From Paracoccaceae bacterium (GTDB lineage: Bacteria > Pseudomonadota > Alphaproteobacteria > Rhodobacterales > Rhodobacteraceae), in assembly GCA_014762635.1 (NCBI GenBank), contig JABURR010000039.1, positions 1-64,000 on the forward strand: a stretch of DNA of 64,000 nt. Reading direction: 5' to 3'. The notes beneath the pieces are model-generated. The model made no database searches. It was given only the letters and a program-made list of their open reading frames with translations, and had not been told where the DNA came from. This document shows positions 14,815 to 23,799 of this stretch, one piece after another (the first letter of the stretch is position 1; each line of letters begins with the position of its first letter). The position numbers were made by a program, and so were the translations under genes.

Positions 14815-16101
14815 ATGGATAGCCCCTACGGCTTCGACACGCTGCAAATTCACGCCGGGGCGCGGCCCGATCCGGCCACCGGCGCCCGACAGACGCCAAT
14901 CTACCAGACCACCTCCTACGTGTTCCGGGATGCTGATCACGCGGCGGCGCTCTTCAACCTGCAGGAAATCGGCTACATCTATTCGCGCCTGACGAACCCG
15001 ACCGTCTCGGTCCTGCAGGAACGTCTGGCGACACTCGAGGGCGGTGTTGGTGGCGTCTGCTGCTCGTCGGGGCACGCGGCGCAGCTCATGGCGCTCTTCC
15101 CGCTCATGGCACCCGGGCGCAACGTCGTGTCCTCCAGCCGGCTCTACGGCGGCACGGTCACCCAGTTCAGCCAGACCATCAAGCGCTTTGGCTGGTCGGC
15201 GAAATTCGTGGATACCGATGACCTGGACGCGGTGAAGGCCGCCATCGACGAGGACACCCGCGCGATCTTCTGTGAAAGCATTGCCAACCCCGGCGGCTAC
15301 ATCACCGACCTCGATGCCATCGCCAAGATCGCGGACGAGGCCGGTCTGCCGCTCATCGTCGATAATACCACGGCCACGCCCTACCTCTGCCGCCCGATCG
15401 AACATGGCGCCACGCTGGTGGTGCATTCGACCACGAAGTACCTGACGGGCAACGGCACCGTCACCGGGGGCGTCGTAATCGACAATGGCCGCTTCGACTG
15501 GTCGGCCAGCGACAAGTTCCCCTCGCTCAGTCAGCCCGAGCCTGCCTACCACGGGCTCAAGTTCCACGAGACCTTCGGCCACCTGGCGTTCACCTTCCAC
15601 TCCATCGCCATCGGGCTGCGCGATCTTGGCATGACCATGAACCCGCAGGCGGCGCATTACACGCTGATGGGGATCGAGACGCTGAGCCTCAGGATGCAGA
15701 AACACGTGGAGAACGCGGTCAAGGTCGCCACATGGCTCGAGAACGATCCGCGCGTGGAATATGTGACCTACGCGGGCCTGCCATCCTCGCCCTACCACGG
15801 GCGCATGGCGAAGATCTGCCCCAAGGGCGCAAGCTCGCTATTCACCTTCGCGCTGAAGGGCGGGTACGAGGCCTGCGTCAAGTTCGTGGACGGGCTGAAC
15901 CTGTTCTCCCATGTGGCCAACCTGGGTGACACGCGGTCCCTAGTGATCCATTCGGCCTCGACCACCCACCGCCAATTGACCGAGGAACAGCAGAAGGCCG
16001 CCGGCGCCGCGCCCAACGTGATCCGCTTGTCGATCGGGCTGGAGGACGCCGACGACCTGATCCGCGACCTGGACGAAGCGCTGGCGGCGGCTTCTGCCTA
16101 G
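14815..16101 (+). CDS. metY: O-acetylhomoserine aminocarboxypropyltransferase (sulfhydrylase)
   Basis: This 428-residue Cys/Met-metabolism PLP enzyme makes homocysteine from O-acetylhomoserine and sulfide. It shows the expected N-terminus (G-F-D-T-L-Q-I-H-A-G-A-R-P-D-P-A-T-G-A-R), the substrate arginine block Y-S-R-L-T-N-P-T, the cofactor aspartate in I-V-D-N-T-T-A-T-P, and Schiff-base Lys208 in V-H-S-T-T-K-Y-L-T-G-N-G. Length suits the MetY/OAH-sulfhydrylase branch rather than the shorter MetB/MetC. GGGAGG precedes the ATG. It is monocistronic; the dyad upstream suggests control by a methionine or sulfur regulator. Confidence 0.93.
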   Translation: MDSPYGFDTLQIHAGARPDPATGARQTPIYQTTSYVFRDADHAAALFNLQEIGYIYSRLTNPTVSVLQERLATLEGGVGGVCCSSGHAAQLMALFPLMAPGRNVVSSSRLYGGTVTQFSQTIKRFGWSAKFVDTDDLDAVKAAIDEDTRAIFCESIANPGGYITDLDAIAKIADEAGLPLIVDNTTATPYLCRPIEHGATLVVHSTTKYLTGNGTVTGGVVIDNGRFDWSASDKFPSLSQPEPAYHGLKFHETFGHLAFTFHSIAIGLRDLGMTMNPQAAHYTLMGIETLSLRMQKHVENAVKVATWLENDPRVEYVTYAGLPSSPYHGRMAKICPKGASSLFTFALKGGYEACVKFVDGLNLFSHVANLGDTRSLVIHSASTTHRQLTEEQQKAAGAAPNVIRLSIGLEDADDLIRDLDEALAAASA

Positions 16102-16107
16102 GGTCTG

Positions 16108-16788
16108 CTACTCGATCTGCCAGGTTATATTGACGTGCTGGGCGATGGAAACCTCGCCCGGCGCCACCGGAACCGGGCTCGATACCGCCATTTCGCGCAT
16201 CATCACCGGGCCCGGCGCCCCGCCGCCCGCCTCGGTGATCGACAGAATTCGCCCAAGCTTCACCCCGGCGGCACCGGCATAGAGCTCGGCCTTGGCGCGG
16301 GCGTCGGCCACGGCGCGGCGGCGCGCCTCGTCCTGCAGCGGGCGCGGCTCCTGCATGCCGAAACTCAGACCATGGAACTGGTTGGCCCCGTCGGCCACCG
16401 CGGCGTCGAGAACCACGCCAAGGATCGACAGATCGCGCACGCGGACCGTCACCATGTTCGTGGCGACGAAGCCACCGATACGAGGACGACCGTTGTCCAT
16501 CGAGCGGGGATTCTCCCACCGGGGCGACAGGCTCAACCCGCTGGTCTGCATGTCCCGCTCGGCCACCCCGGCCGCCGCCAGCCGCGCCAGAACCGCTGCC
16601 GTGGCCCGGTTGGTCGCATCCAGCGCGTCGGCGGCCGCCACGGCCTCGCGCACGGCGCCAAGCGTGATGATCGCCATGTCGGGCGCCATTTCGACGGACC
16701 CTTCGCCCTGCATCGAAATCTGGGCCAGGGGCTCATCGGCCCAAGCCGGCAGGGACCAGAACGCCAGGCAGATGAAAAACAGTCGCAT
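16108..16788 (-). CDS. SIMPL (DUF541) periplasmic protein
   Basis: This 226-residue protein has a cleavable signal peptide (M-R-L-F-F-I-C-L-A-F-W-S-L-P-A-W-A) and the SIMPL/DUF541 domain: the start I-S-M-Q-G-E-G-S-V-E-M-A-P-D-M-A-I-I-T-L-G, the central T-S-G-L-S-L-S-P-R-W, and the late A-R-R-R-A-V-A-D-A-R-A-K-A-E-L-Y-A. E. coli YggE-type members are linked to oxidative-stress tolerance, but the molecular role is not defined. The ATG at 16788 is preferred because GGAGGG lies eight bases upstream and it places the signal peptide at the terminus. Convergent with metY, six bases away. Confidence 0.88.
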   Translation of the reverse strand: MRLFFICLAFWSLPAWADEPLAQISMQGEGSVEMAPDMAIITLGAVREAVAAADALDATNRATAAVLARLAAAGVAERDMQTSGLSLSPRWENPRSMDNGRPRIGGFVATNMVTVRVRDLSILGVVLDAAVADGANQFHGLSFGMQEPRPLQDEARRRAVADARAKAELYAGAAGVKLGRILSITEAGGGAPGPVMMREMAVSSPVPVAPGEVSIAQHVNITWQIE

Positions 16789-16941
16789 TGCAAAACCCTC
16801 CAAGTAATCACACATGAATGTTACGGCAGCGATTGCCATGGTGGGAAGGCCGATACTTTGCCTAGGCCAAAAGCTGCTATAGTGTCGTCGTCAAAGGAAT
16901 TGGCACCTTCTCCGTTTTGGGAAGCATGATAAATCCACGAG

Positions 16942-18951
16942 ATGAAACCCGGCTTTGCACTCGATCTCAGCCATCATGGCATCGGACTCCTGCGTCGCAC
17001 GAAAGGCGGCTGGCAGAGCCTTGGTGAAGTTGCGCTCGACGCTCAGGACATGGCCGAGCAGTTGGCGGCCCTGCGCCGCACCGCCGCGGACCTTGAAAAG
17101 GGCGGCCTGACGACCAAGCTGCTTATCCCGGCGGACCAGATCCTGTACACCGAGGTCGAAGCGCCCGGCACGGATGAGAAATCCCGGGAAGAGAAGATCG
17201 GCGCCGCGCTGGATGGGCTTACACCCTATCGGCTGGAGGAGATTTCCTTCGACTGGGCGCCGCTAAAGGGCGACCGGGTCGCCGTGGCCGCCGTGGCCCG
17301 CGAAACCCTGGCAGAGGCCGAGAAATTCGCAACCGAGCACCGCTTCAACGCGGTCAGCTTCGCCTCGGTCCCGGCAGAAGGGAAATTTCCCCGCGAGCCG
17401 TTTTTCGGCACGGCCGGCGCTGCCTCGGACTGGTTGGGCAACGGGGAAACAGTCGAGAGGGAAGATGAGCCGGTTCGGATCATATCCACACCGCCCGGGT
17501 CGCCGGACCATGCGACCTCTCTCGGTGAAAAAACCCCGGTTGCAGCGGTTCCAGAACCCGAGACGGCCATTGAAACTGTGTCGGAAGATGAGGACCTACC
17601 CCCTCCCGACCCGAGTCACCTGACACGTCAGGTCGAAGATGCCCCGCAGGTAGAGGGCGTGGATGACCCGGGCGTTACCGACCTGTTCGAGGAAACGGCC
17701 ACGCCTCAAACGGAAGCCGGGCCCGATACGGCAGCTGGGTCAAAGAAGTCCAAGGCGCGACTTTTCGCAATTCTCGGCATTCTTGCCGTCGCAGCGATCG
17801 CGATCGCCTACTGGATATTCCTCGTGGCGCCATCCGAGGAGGAGCAGGCGACCGCGCTCCCCTTGGCAGAGCCGGAACTGGTGGCCGAGGAAGGCACATC
17901 CCAGGAACAAGACATCGTCACCGAGGCCCCGACAGAGCTTTCGCCTCCGGATTTGGCGGTTACCACGGCCCCGCCAGAAATCGCCCCACAGCCGAGCGCG
18001 CTTCCCAACCTCGTTCCGACACCCGAAGAACTTGCGGAGGCCGCCGAGAGCGAAGTCCTACCAACCGATCTCGAGGCGGCGGTCGAGCCGGCAGAGACGC
18101 GAGAAGACGCCGCGATAGACTTCGCCATAACGGGCATCCGAACGATGCTCGACCCGCAGCCCTCCATGCCACAGGTAGACTACCTCGAAGGCCTGGTCAT
18201 TGCGCGCAGCGTTCCGCCCACGATCGGGTTTGATGCGGTTGCACTTCCCTCCGAGACAGGCTTCGACCACGACCGTCGCCCGACAGGATACACTCCTCCG
18301 CCCCCACCCGGAACGACGTTTGAATTCGGTGACAACGGCCTCGTGATTGCCACGGAAGACGGCGCGTTGACACCCGATGGGATCACGGTCTTTGCAAGCA
18401 GACCGCCCCTTCAACCGCCCGAACGCCCGACGACACTGGTTCTGGCGGCAGATCCCGATGCCGTGCGAATTGCCGCAATCCGGCCAAGGGCGAGGCCTGC
18501 CAATCCGCAACTGGCAGAGCGGATCGATGGAGAGCCCACGGGGGCGGCTGTCCTGTCCTCACTCGTTCCTCGGACGCGGCCGCAGGGCTTCTCGCAGACC
18601 GTTCAGGAAACGATCGCCGCGATCCAGGCTGAAGAGGCCCGCCGCTCGGAGGAGGCCGATGGCGAACCCGAGGTGACCTCGGCGGCCGTCAGGACGCCTT
18701 CGATCCCGACCTCGGCCTCTGTGGCGCGCACGGCCACGCTCGAGAACGTCATGAACCTGCGTGAAATCAACCTGATCGGCATCTTCGGAACGTCATCGTC
18801 ACCGCGGGCACTGGTCCGCATGCCCACGGGCAGACTGATCCGCGTGGGCGTCGGGGACCGGCTGGACGGCGGACAGGTGGCCGCCATCGGCAACAGGGAA
18901 CTGGCCTATATCAAAAATGGTCGCACCTACCGTCTGACGATCCCAGAATAG
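16942..18951 (+). CDS. Bitopic protein with PilM/GspL-like N-terminus and PilP/GspC-like C-terminus
   Basis: This 669-residue protein has three parts. Residues 1-150 (F-A-L-D-L-S-H-H-G-I-G-L-L, L-L-I-P-A-D-Q-I-L-Y-T-E-V-E, L-T-P-Y-R-L-E-E-I-S-F-D-W) look like the cytoplasmic actin-like half of PilM or GspL. An acidic linker leads to one membrane helix (about 272-294). A long proline-, Glu- and Ala-rich periplasmic region follows, and residues 603-669 (L-R-E-I-N-L-I-G-I-F-G ... V-G-V-G-D-R-L-D-G-G-Q-V) resemble the PilP/GspC beta domain. No other pilus or secretion gene is nearby. A TATAGT box at 16879 may be its -10. The function is not known. Confidence 0.6.
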   Translation: MKPGFALDLSHHGIGLLRRTKGGWQSLGEVALDAQDMAEQLAALRRTAADLEKGGLTTKLLIPADQILYTEVEAPGTDEKSREEKIGAALDGLTPYRLEEISFDWAPLKGDRVAVAAVARETLAEAEKFATEHRFNAVSFASVPAEGKFPREPFFGTAGAASDWLGNGETVEREDEPVRIISTPPGSPDHATSLGEKTPVAAVPEPETAIETVSEDEDLPPPDPSHLTRQVEDAPQVEGVDDPGVTDLFEETATPQTEAGPDTAAGSKKSKARLFAILGILAVAAIAIAYWIFLVAPSEEEQATALPLAEPELVAEEGTSQEQDIVTEAPTELSPPDLAVTTAPPEIAPQPSALPNLVPTPEELAEAAESEVLPTDLEAAVEPAETREDAAIDFAITGIRTMLDPQPSMPQVDYLEGLVIARSVPPTIGFDAVALPSETGFDHDRRPTGYTPPPPPGTTFEFGDNGLVIATEDGALTPDGITVFASRPPLQPPERPTTLVLAADPDAVRIAAIRPRARPANPQLAERIDGEPTGAAVLSSLVPRTRPQGFSQTVQETIAAIQAEEARRSEEADGEPEVTSAAVRTPSIPTSASVARTATLENVMNLREINLIGIFGTSSSPRALVRMPTGRLIRVGVGDRLDGGQVAAIGNRELAYIKNGRTYRLTIPE

Positions 18952-18955
18952 AAAA

Positions 18956-18979
18956 GGCCCCGCGCCAAAGCGCGAGGCC
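18956..18979 (-). terminator. Hairpin terminator between convergent genes
   Basis: A ten-base stem (GGCCCCGCGC / GCGCGAGGCC, one mismatch) with a CAAA loop is followed on the minus strand by TTTTC. It would end leftward hpd transcripts and may also limit rightward transcripts from the 669-residue gene. Confidence 0.7.
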
Positions 18980-19008
18980 TCTCCCGGCCGGTTTGTACGG
19001 CCCCTCCC

Positions 19009-20106
19009 TTATTCTGCGGCGGTCAGGACGCCCCGTTCGATCTGATCCTGTTCGATCGACTCGAACAGCGCCTTGAAGTTGCCCTCGCCAAACCCGTCAT
19101 CGCCCTTGCGCTCGATGAACTCGAAGAAAATCGGCCCGATCACTGTCTTCGAGAAGATTTGTAGCAGGATGCGCGTCTCACCTCCGTCGACAACGCCTTC
19201 GCCGTCGATGAGGATGCCATGCTTCTTCATCCGCTCCACCGGCTCTTCATGGCCAACCACCCGGTCGTGGCTCAGGTCGTAATAGGTATCGGGCGGCGCA
19301 GGCATGAATTTCAGCCCATTCGCGGCAATCGCATCGGTCGCGTCGTAGATGTTACGCGCCCCGACGGCGATATGCTGGATGCCTTCGCCATTGTAACGCT
19401 TCAGATACTCGACGATCTGGCCCTTGTCGCTGCGATCCTCGTTGATCGGGATGCGGATGCGGCCGCAAGGAGAGGTCAGCGCACGAGAGAAGAGCCCGGT
19501 GAACTTGCCCGCGATATCGAAGAAGCGGATTTCCTTGAAGTTGAAGATATCCCCGTAAAACCGGAACCAGACGTCCATGTTGCCCTTGTGGACGTTGTGG
19601 GTCAGGTGATCGAGGTAATAAAAGCCCACGCCCGCAGGGTGCGCGTCGGTGATCCAGTCGAATTCTTCGTTATAGGGCGAGGTCTCGTAATACTGGTCGA
19701 TGAAATAGATGAGGCTGCCGCCGATCCCCTTGATCGCGGGCACGTTCATCGTCTTGTCGTCGCCGGTGTATTCCTCGGCGCCCTTCGCGATCGCGTGCTT
19801 CAGCGCGTGCTCAGCATCCACCACACGCCAAGCCATCGAGGGCGCACAGGGGCCGTGTTCCTCGACAAAACGGGCGGCAAAACTTCCCGGCTCGGCGTTC
19901 AGCACGTAGGTGATGTCACCCTGCTGCCAAAGCTCGATCGCCTTCGATTTGTGGTTCGCCACGTGGACATAGCCCATCTTGGCGAACAGCTCGCGCAGCT
20001 TTTCCGGTTCGGGATGCGCGAATTCGACGAATTCGAAACCATCGGCACCTGCGGGGTTCTCGGCCGTGATCGTGGCCTTCGGCGCGTCATGGGGGAACGG
20101 ACCCAT
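19009..20106 (-). CDS. hpd: 4-hydroxyphenylpyruvate dioxygenase
   Basis: This 365-residue iron-dependent enzyme converts 4-hydroxyphenylpyruvate to homogentisate in tyrosine breakdown. It has two VOC-type halves; iron ligands sit in F-Y-Y-L-D-H-L-T-H-N-V (His), G-I-Q-H-I-A-V (His) and F-F-E-F-I-E-R-K-G-D-D-G-F-G-E-G-N-F (Glu). The ATG at 20106 is chosen over an upstream in-frame start because AGGAGG precedes it. It is divergent from a Lrp-family regulator, a common arrangement for amino-acid catabolic genes, so that regulator probably controls it. No other tyrosine pathway gene is in the window. Confidence 0.96.
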   Translation of the reverse strand: MGPFPHDAPKATITAENPAGADGFEFVEFAHPEPEKLRELFAKMGYVHVANHKSKAIELWQQGDITYVLNAEPGSFAARFVEEHGPCAPSMAWRVVDAEHALKHAIAKGAEEYTGDDKTMNVPAIKGIGGSLIYFIDQYYETSPYNEEFDWITDAHPAGVGFYYLDHLTHNVHKGNMDVWFRFYGDIFNFKEIRFFDIAGKFTGLFSRALTSPCGRIRIPINEDRSDKGQIVEYLKRYNGEGIQHIAVGARNIYDATDAIAANGLKFMPAPPDTYYDLSHDRVVGHEEPVERMKKHGILIDGEGVVDGGETRILLQIFSKTVIGPIFFEFIERKGDDGFGEGNFKALFESIEQDQIERGVLTAAE

Positions 20107-20181
20107 CCTGTCCTCCTGTTTTCCTGTTCGGCGAAAGGATACACCTGTCGGCCTGCACAAGATGCGCATACTCAAGACCTA

Positions 20182-20211
20182 TTACGCCATTTTACGCGTC
20201 ATATTTTCGTG
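20182..20211. promoter_or_regulatory. AT-rich Lrp-type control region between hpd and its regulator
   Basis: The 118-base divergent gap contains TTACGCCATTTTACGCG followed by CATATTTTCGTG. These are two related blocks with A/T-rich centres flanked by ACG/CGT, as seen in Lrp/AsnC binding regions. A site for the adjacent Lrp-family protein is plausible but unproven. Confidence 0.35.
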
Positions 20212-20224
20212 TTATCGAGTCTTC

Positions 20225-20707
20225 ATGCACAATTCCCGCACCCCAATCGACGAAACCGACTCGCGGCTGCTGACAGCGCTGCAGCAGAATGCCCATCTCA
20301 CGACGCAGGAACTGGGTGAGATACTGAACCTCTCACCCAGTCAGGCAGGACGACGGCGGCAACGGCTTGAGGCGGAGGGCTTTGTTCTGGGTTATACCGC
20401 GCGCCTCTCGGCCGAGCGGTTGGGTCTGGCGGTGCAGGCTTTCGTGCAGGTGCAGATGGCGACCCACGACCCCGACAAGGTGCGCACCTTCGCGCGCGTC
20501 GTGCAGCTTCGGCCCGAGGTCACCAGTGCCTGGACCCTGACCGGCGAGGCGGATTACCTGCTCAGGGTCTATTGCGAGGATCTTTCCGCGCTCAACGTCC
20601 TGATCCACCAGGTTCTGCTGCCACATCCCGCCGTGGCCCGGGTGCAGAGCCAGATCGTCATGGACCAGTTCAAGCCGGATACACACCTTCCGGTTTCAAC
20701 GACCTAA
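20225..20707 (+). CDS. Lrp/AsnC-family transcriptional regulator
   Basis: This 160-residue protein has an N-terminal helix-turn-helix (I-D-E-T-D-S-R-L-L-T-A-L-Q-Q-N-A-H-L-T-T-Q-E-L-G-E-I-L-N-L-S-P-S-Q-A, split for readability) and a C-terminal RAM effector domain (about 75-150) with T-G-E-A-D-Y-L-L-R-V. It should bind an amino acid or related effector and control genes in the same pathway; hpd, transcribed divergently 118 bases away, is the obvious candidate target. The ATG at 20225 places the HTH at the usual distance from the N-terminus, although the frame is open further upstream. Confidence 0.9.
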   Translation: MHNSRTPIDETDSRLLTALQQNAHLTTQELGEILNLSPSQAGRRRQRLEAEGFVLGYTARLSAERLGLAVQAFVQVQMATHDPDKVRTFARVVQLRPEVTSAWTLTGEADYLLRVYCEDLSALNVLIHQVLLPHPAVARVQSQIVMDQFKPDTHLPVSTT

Positions 20708-20811
20708 CGGCGGTGCGCATCTTGCCGCCCGCACCGCAAAGGCCAATGGACCTTTGGCGGTCCTGACACTAGGTTCACGTCAGGCAGTAAAATCCAGAAC
20801 CCGGGACCCCG

Positions 20812-22701
20812 ATGGAAGGCTTCTTCTACCAGGCCACCATATTTCTCGCCGCCGCGGTGATCGCGGTGCCGATTGCTGCGCGCTTGGGGCTGGGATCGGT
20901 TCTGGGCTACCTGTCTGCAGGCATCCTGATCGGCCCGGTTTTCGGCCTGGTCAGCGACAATGTCAGCGACCTCCAGCATTTTGCAGAATTCGGCGTCGTC
21001 ATGATGCTGTTCCTGATCGGGCTTGAACTGGAGCCCCGCGCGCTCTGGGACATGCGGCACCGGTTGATCGGCCTTGGCGGGCTGCAGATCCTGCTGACCA
21101 TGGCCGCCGTCACCGCCTGGGCTGTCGGCGTGGGCCAGCCATTCAAGACCGGCCTCGCCATCGGGATGATCTTTGCGCTGTCATCGACAGCCATCGTGCT
21201 GCAGACCCTCAGCGAGAAGGGCCTGATGCAGACGCAGGGCGGGCGATCTACCTTCTCGGTCCTGCTCACGCAGGATATCGCCGTGATCCCCATGCTGATC
21301 CTGCTGCCTCTTCTGGCTGTGCCGATGGAGCCGACCTTCGGTCCGGACGGGTCCGTGGTGCGCCCCGGAGCGGATGCAGCCGATAAATCGCACGAGGCGC
21401 TGTCCCTGGTCGAAGGTCTGCCCGGATGGGGCGTGACGCTTGTCACGCTTGGCGCTATCGCCGCGATCATCCTTGCCGGCATCTACCTGACCCGGCCGGT
21501 TTTCCGCTTCATTCACATCGCCCGCCTACGCGAGATGTACACGGCCCTGGCCCTTCTCATGGTGATCTCGATCGCCTTCGTCATGTCCCTGGTCGGGCTT
21601 TCACCCGCGCTTGGCACCTTTCTCGCCGGGGTCGTTCTGGCGAACACCGAATTCCGCCACGAACTCGAGGCCGATATCGAGCCCTTCAAGGGCCTGTTGC
21701 TTGGGCTTTTCTTCATCACCGTAGGCGCGGGCCTCAACTTCGCGGTCTTCCTGCGCGATCCGGTGACGATCGTCACGCTGACCCTGTCGGTAATGGTGCT
21801 GAAAGGGTTGATCCTTTTTGGGCTTGGGCATTTGTTCCGCCTGAAGGGGCGGAACCAGTGGCTCTTTACCCTCGGGCTGGCCCAGGCAGGGGAATTCGGC
21901 TTCGTTCTGATCTCGTTCTCGGTACAACAGCACGTCCTGCCCGTCCCGCTTGCCGAGACACTGCTTTTGTCAGTTGGCCTCACGATGCTGCTGACTCCTC
22001 TTTTCTTCATTCTCTACGAATGGCTCTCGAAGCGGCTCGGCGAAGGCGGCGAGGAAATGCCCGCGGACGTGATCGACGAGCAAGGACCCATCATCATCGC
22101 CGGGATCGGGCGGTTCGGGCAGGTGGTGAACCGCATGGTGCAGACCGCGGGCCTGAAGACGACCGTTCTGGACCATGACCTGAAGACCATCGAACTGATG
22201 CGCAGCTTCGGGTTCAAGAGCTTCTTCGGAGACCCGACTCGGCCCGAACTTCTGCACGCGGCGGGTCTTAAGAAGGCAAGTGTTCTCGTCGTGGCGCTGG
22301 ATGACCCGGACAAGGCTACGCGCCTTGTCAGGTTCGCCCGGCAGGAACGCCCCGATCTGCATATCGTTGCCCGCGCACGCGACCGGATCCACGTGTTTCA
22401 ACTTTTCAAGGCCGGGGCCGACGACATCGTGCGCGAGATGTTCGACAGTTCTCTGCGCGCCGGACGCTATGTTCTTGAAAACATGGGTCTGACGGATTTC
22501 GAGGCCGCCGAGATGACGGCAGCTTTCTCGCAACTGGATCGGGAGTCCCTAAAGGAACTGGCCGAGCTTTGGCGCCCGGGCGTCCCGATCGAGAAGAATG
22601 AAGCCTACGTTGCGCGTGCGCGCCAGCTGAACAAGGATCTGGAAACGGCCCTGCTCGAGAAATTCGAGCAGGGTCGCGAAACGCGCAAGACCGGGACCTG
22701 A
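20812..22701 (+). CDS. Kef-type monovalent cation:proton antiporter with TrkA-N domain
   Basis: This 629-residue CPA2 antiporter has an N-terminal sodium/hydrogen-exchanger domain of about 12 helices (1-400), with characteristic G-Y-L-S-A-G-I-L-I-G-P, F-A-L-S-S-T-A-I-V-L-Q-T-L and Q-D-I-A-V-I-P segments. A cytoplasmic TrkA-N/RCK nucleotide-binding domain follows (from about 422, G-I-G-R-F-G-Q-V). This is the KefB/KefC layout of potassium efflux systems gated by glutathione adducts or nucleotides. No kefF/kefG ancillary gene is adjacent, so exact regulation is unknown. It is convergent with cobT three bases downstream. Confidence 0.9.
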   Translation: MEGFFYQATIFLAAAVIAVPIAARLGLGSVLGYLSAGILIGPVFGLVSDNVSDLQHFAEFGVVMMLFLIGLELEPRALWDMRHRLIGLGGLQILLTMAAVTAWAVGVGQPFKTGLAIGMIFALSSTAIVLQTLSEKGLMQTQGGRSTFSVLLTQDIAVIPMLILLPLLAVPMEPTFGPDGSVVRPGADAADKSHEALSLVEGLPGWGVTLVTLGAIAAIILAGIYLTRPVFRFIHIARLREMYTALALLMVISIAFVMSLVGLSPALGTFLAGVVLANTEFRHELEADIEPFKGLLLGLFFITVGAGLNFAVFLRDPVTIVTLTLSVMVLKGLILFGLGHLFRLKGRNQWLFTLGLAQAGEFGFVLISFSVQQHVLPVPLAETLLLSVGLTMLLTPLFFILYEWLSKRLGEGGEEMPADVIDEQGPIIIAGIGRFGQVVNRMVQTAGLKTTVLDHDLKTIELMRSFGFKSFFGDPTRPELLHAAGLKKASVLVVALDDPDKATRLVRFARQERPDLHIVARARDRIHVFQLFKAGADDIVREMFDSSLRAGRYVLENMGLTDFEAAEMTAAFSQLDRESLKELAELWRPGVPIEKNEAYVARARQLNKDLETALLEKFEQGRETRKTGT

Positions 22702-22704
22702 GGT

Positions 22705-23721
22705 CTAGCCTTCGGAAACGCCCGCCTCTGCAAAGGTCGCCATACCCGAATGGCAGGCGACCGCGCCCTTCAGAACACCGATGGCCAGGGCCGCGCCGGA
22801 GCCTTCGCCAAGCCGCATCCCAAGCGACAGGAGCGGCTTTTTCCCGATCTTCTCAAGCAGAACCGCATGGGCGGCCTCGGCCGAGACATGACCGGCAACC
22901 GCGTGATCCAGCGCCCCCGGTGCAGCAGCCTCAAGCACAGAGGCCGCCGAGGTGCAGATGAACCCGTCAAGGATAACCGGAATCCCCTCCGCCCGCGCCC
23001 GCAGGATCGCGCCCGCCATGGCGGCAAGCTCTCGCCCGCCAAGGCAACGCAACACCTGCAGCGGATCGGAAAGATGGGCCGCATGGCGCTTCAGCCCCGC
23101 CTCGACGACCTCGGCCTTGATCTTCAGCCCCTCGTCGGTGACGCCCGTGCCCCGGCCAACCCAGTCGGCGGCATCCCCCCCGTAGAGACCCGCTGCAACG
23201 GCCGCCGCCGCCGTGGTGTTGCCGATGCCCATCTCGCCGGTGACAAGCAGATCGGCCTGCGGATCAACCGCGGCCCAACCTGTGTTGATCGCCTCGATGA
23301 AGTCTTCCTCGCTCATGGCCTCGGTCTCGGTGAAATCACCAGTGGGCCGGTCCAGCGACAGGGCATGCACGTCCATCTTCGCGCCGAAGGCCTTGGCCAG
23401 TTGGTTGATCGCGGCACCCCCGGCCTCGAAATTCGCCACCATCTGCACCGTGACCTCTGCCGGAAAGGCGGAAACACCCCTGGCCGTGACCCCGTGATTC
23501 CCCGCAAAGACAATGACTTGCGGAGCATTGATCGCTGGCCGCGCATTCCCGCGCCACGCCGCGTACCAGATGGCAAGATCCTCGAGCCGCCCCAATGCCG
23601 CCGGAGGCTTGGTCAACTGCATGTTGCGCGCCGTGGCACCCTCCCGGGCCGCCCCGTCGGGTGCCGGCAGCGCCCCCAAACGGGCCCACAGATCCTCAAT
23701 GCTCGAAAACGCTCTGCTCAT
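22705..23721 (-). CDS. cobT: Nicotinate-nucleotide--dimethylbenzimidazole phosphoribosyltransferase
   Basis: This 338-residue enzyme transfers phosphoribose from nicotinate mononucleotide to dimethylbenzimidazole, making alpha-ribazole phosphate for the lower ligand of cobalamin. Conserved blocks visible are [41 protein letters not shown] and the late [12 protein letters not shown] with catalytic G-E-G-S-G-A-A. Length is standard. It is divergent from cobS, 78 bases away; the gap is too short for a cobalamin riboswitch and none is seen. Confidence 0.96.
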   Translation of the reverse strand: MSRAFSSIEDLWARLGALPAPDGAAREGATARNMQLTKPPAALGRLEDLAIWYAAWRGNARPAINAPQVIVFAGNHGVTARGVSAFPAEVTVQMVANFEAGGAAINQLAKAFGAKMDVHALSLDRPTGDFTETEAMSEEDFIEAINTGWAAVDPQADLLVTGEMGIGNTTAAAAVAAGLYGGDAADWVGRGTGVTDEGLKIKAEVVEAGLKRHAAHLSDPLQVLRCLGGRELAAMAGAILRARAEGIPVILDGFICTSAASVLEAAAPGALDHAVAGHVSAEAAHAVLLEKIGKKPLLSLGMRLGEGSGAALAIGVLKGAVACHSGMATFAEAGVSEG

Positions 23722-23799
23722 CTCGTCCCTCGTTGATTGGTGTTTGCGAAATCTTTATCGCTGGTTGCAGGCAAGGGACAGTAGATAAGGACCGGTTGC

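Noticed and set aside
23722-23799. Cobalamin riboswitch between cobT and cobS
   Set aside because: The gap is only 78 bases, too short for the element, and no B12-box-like sequence is seen.
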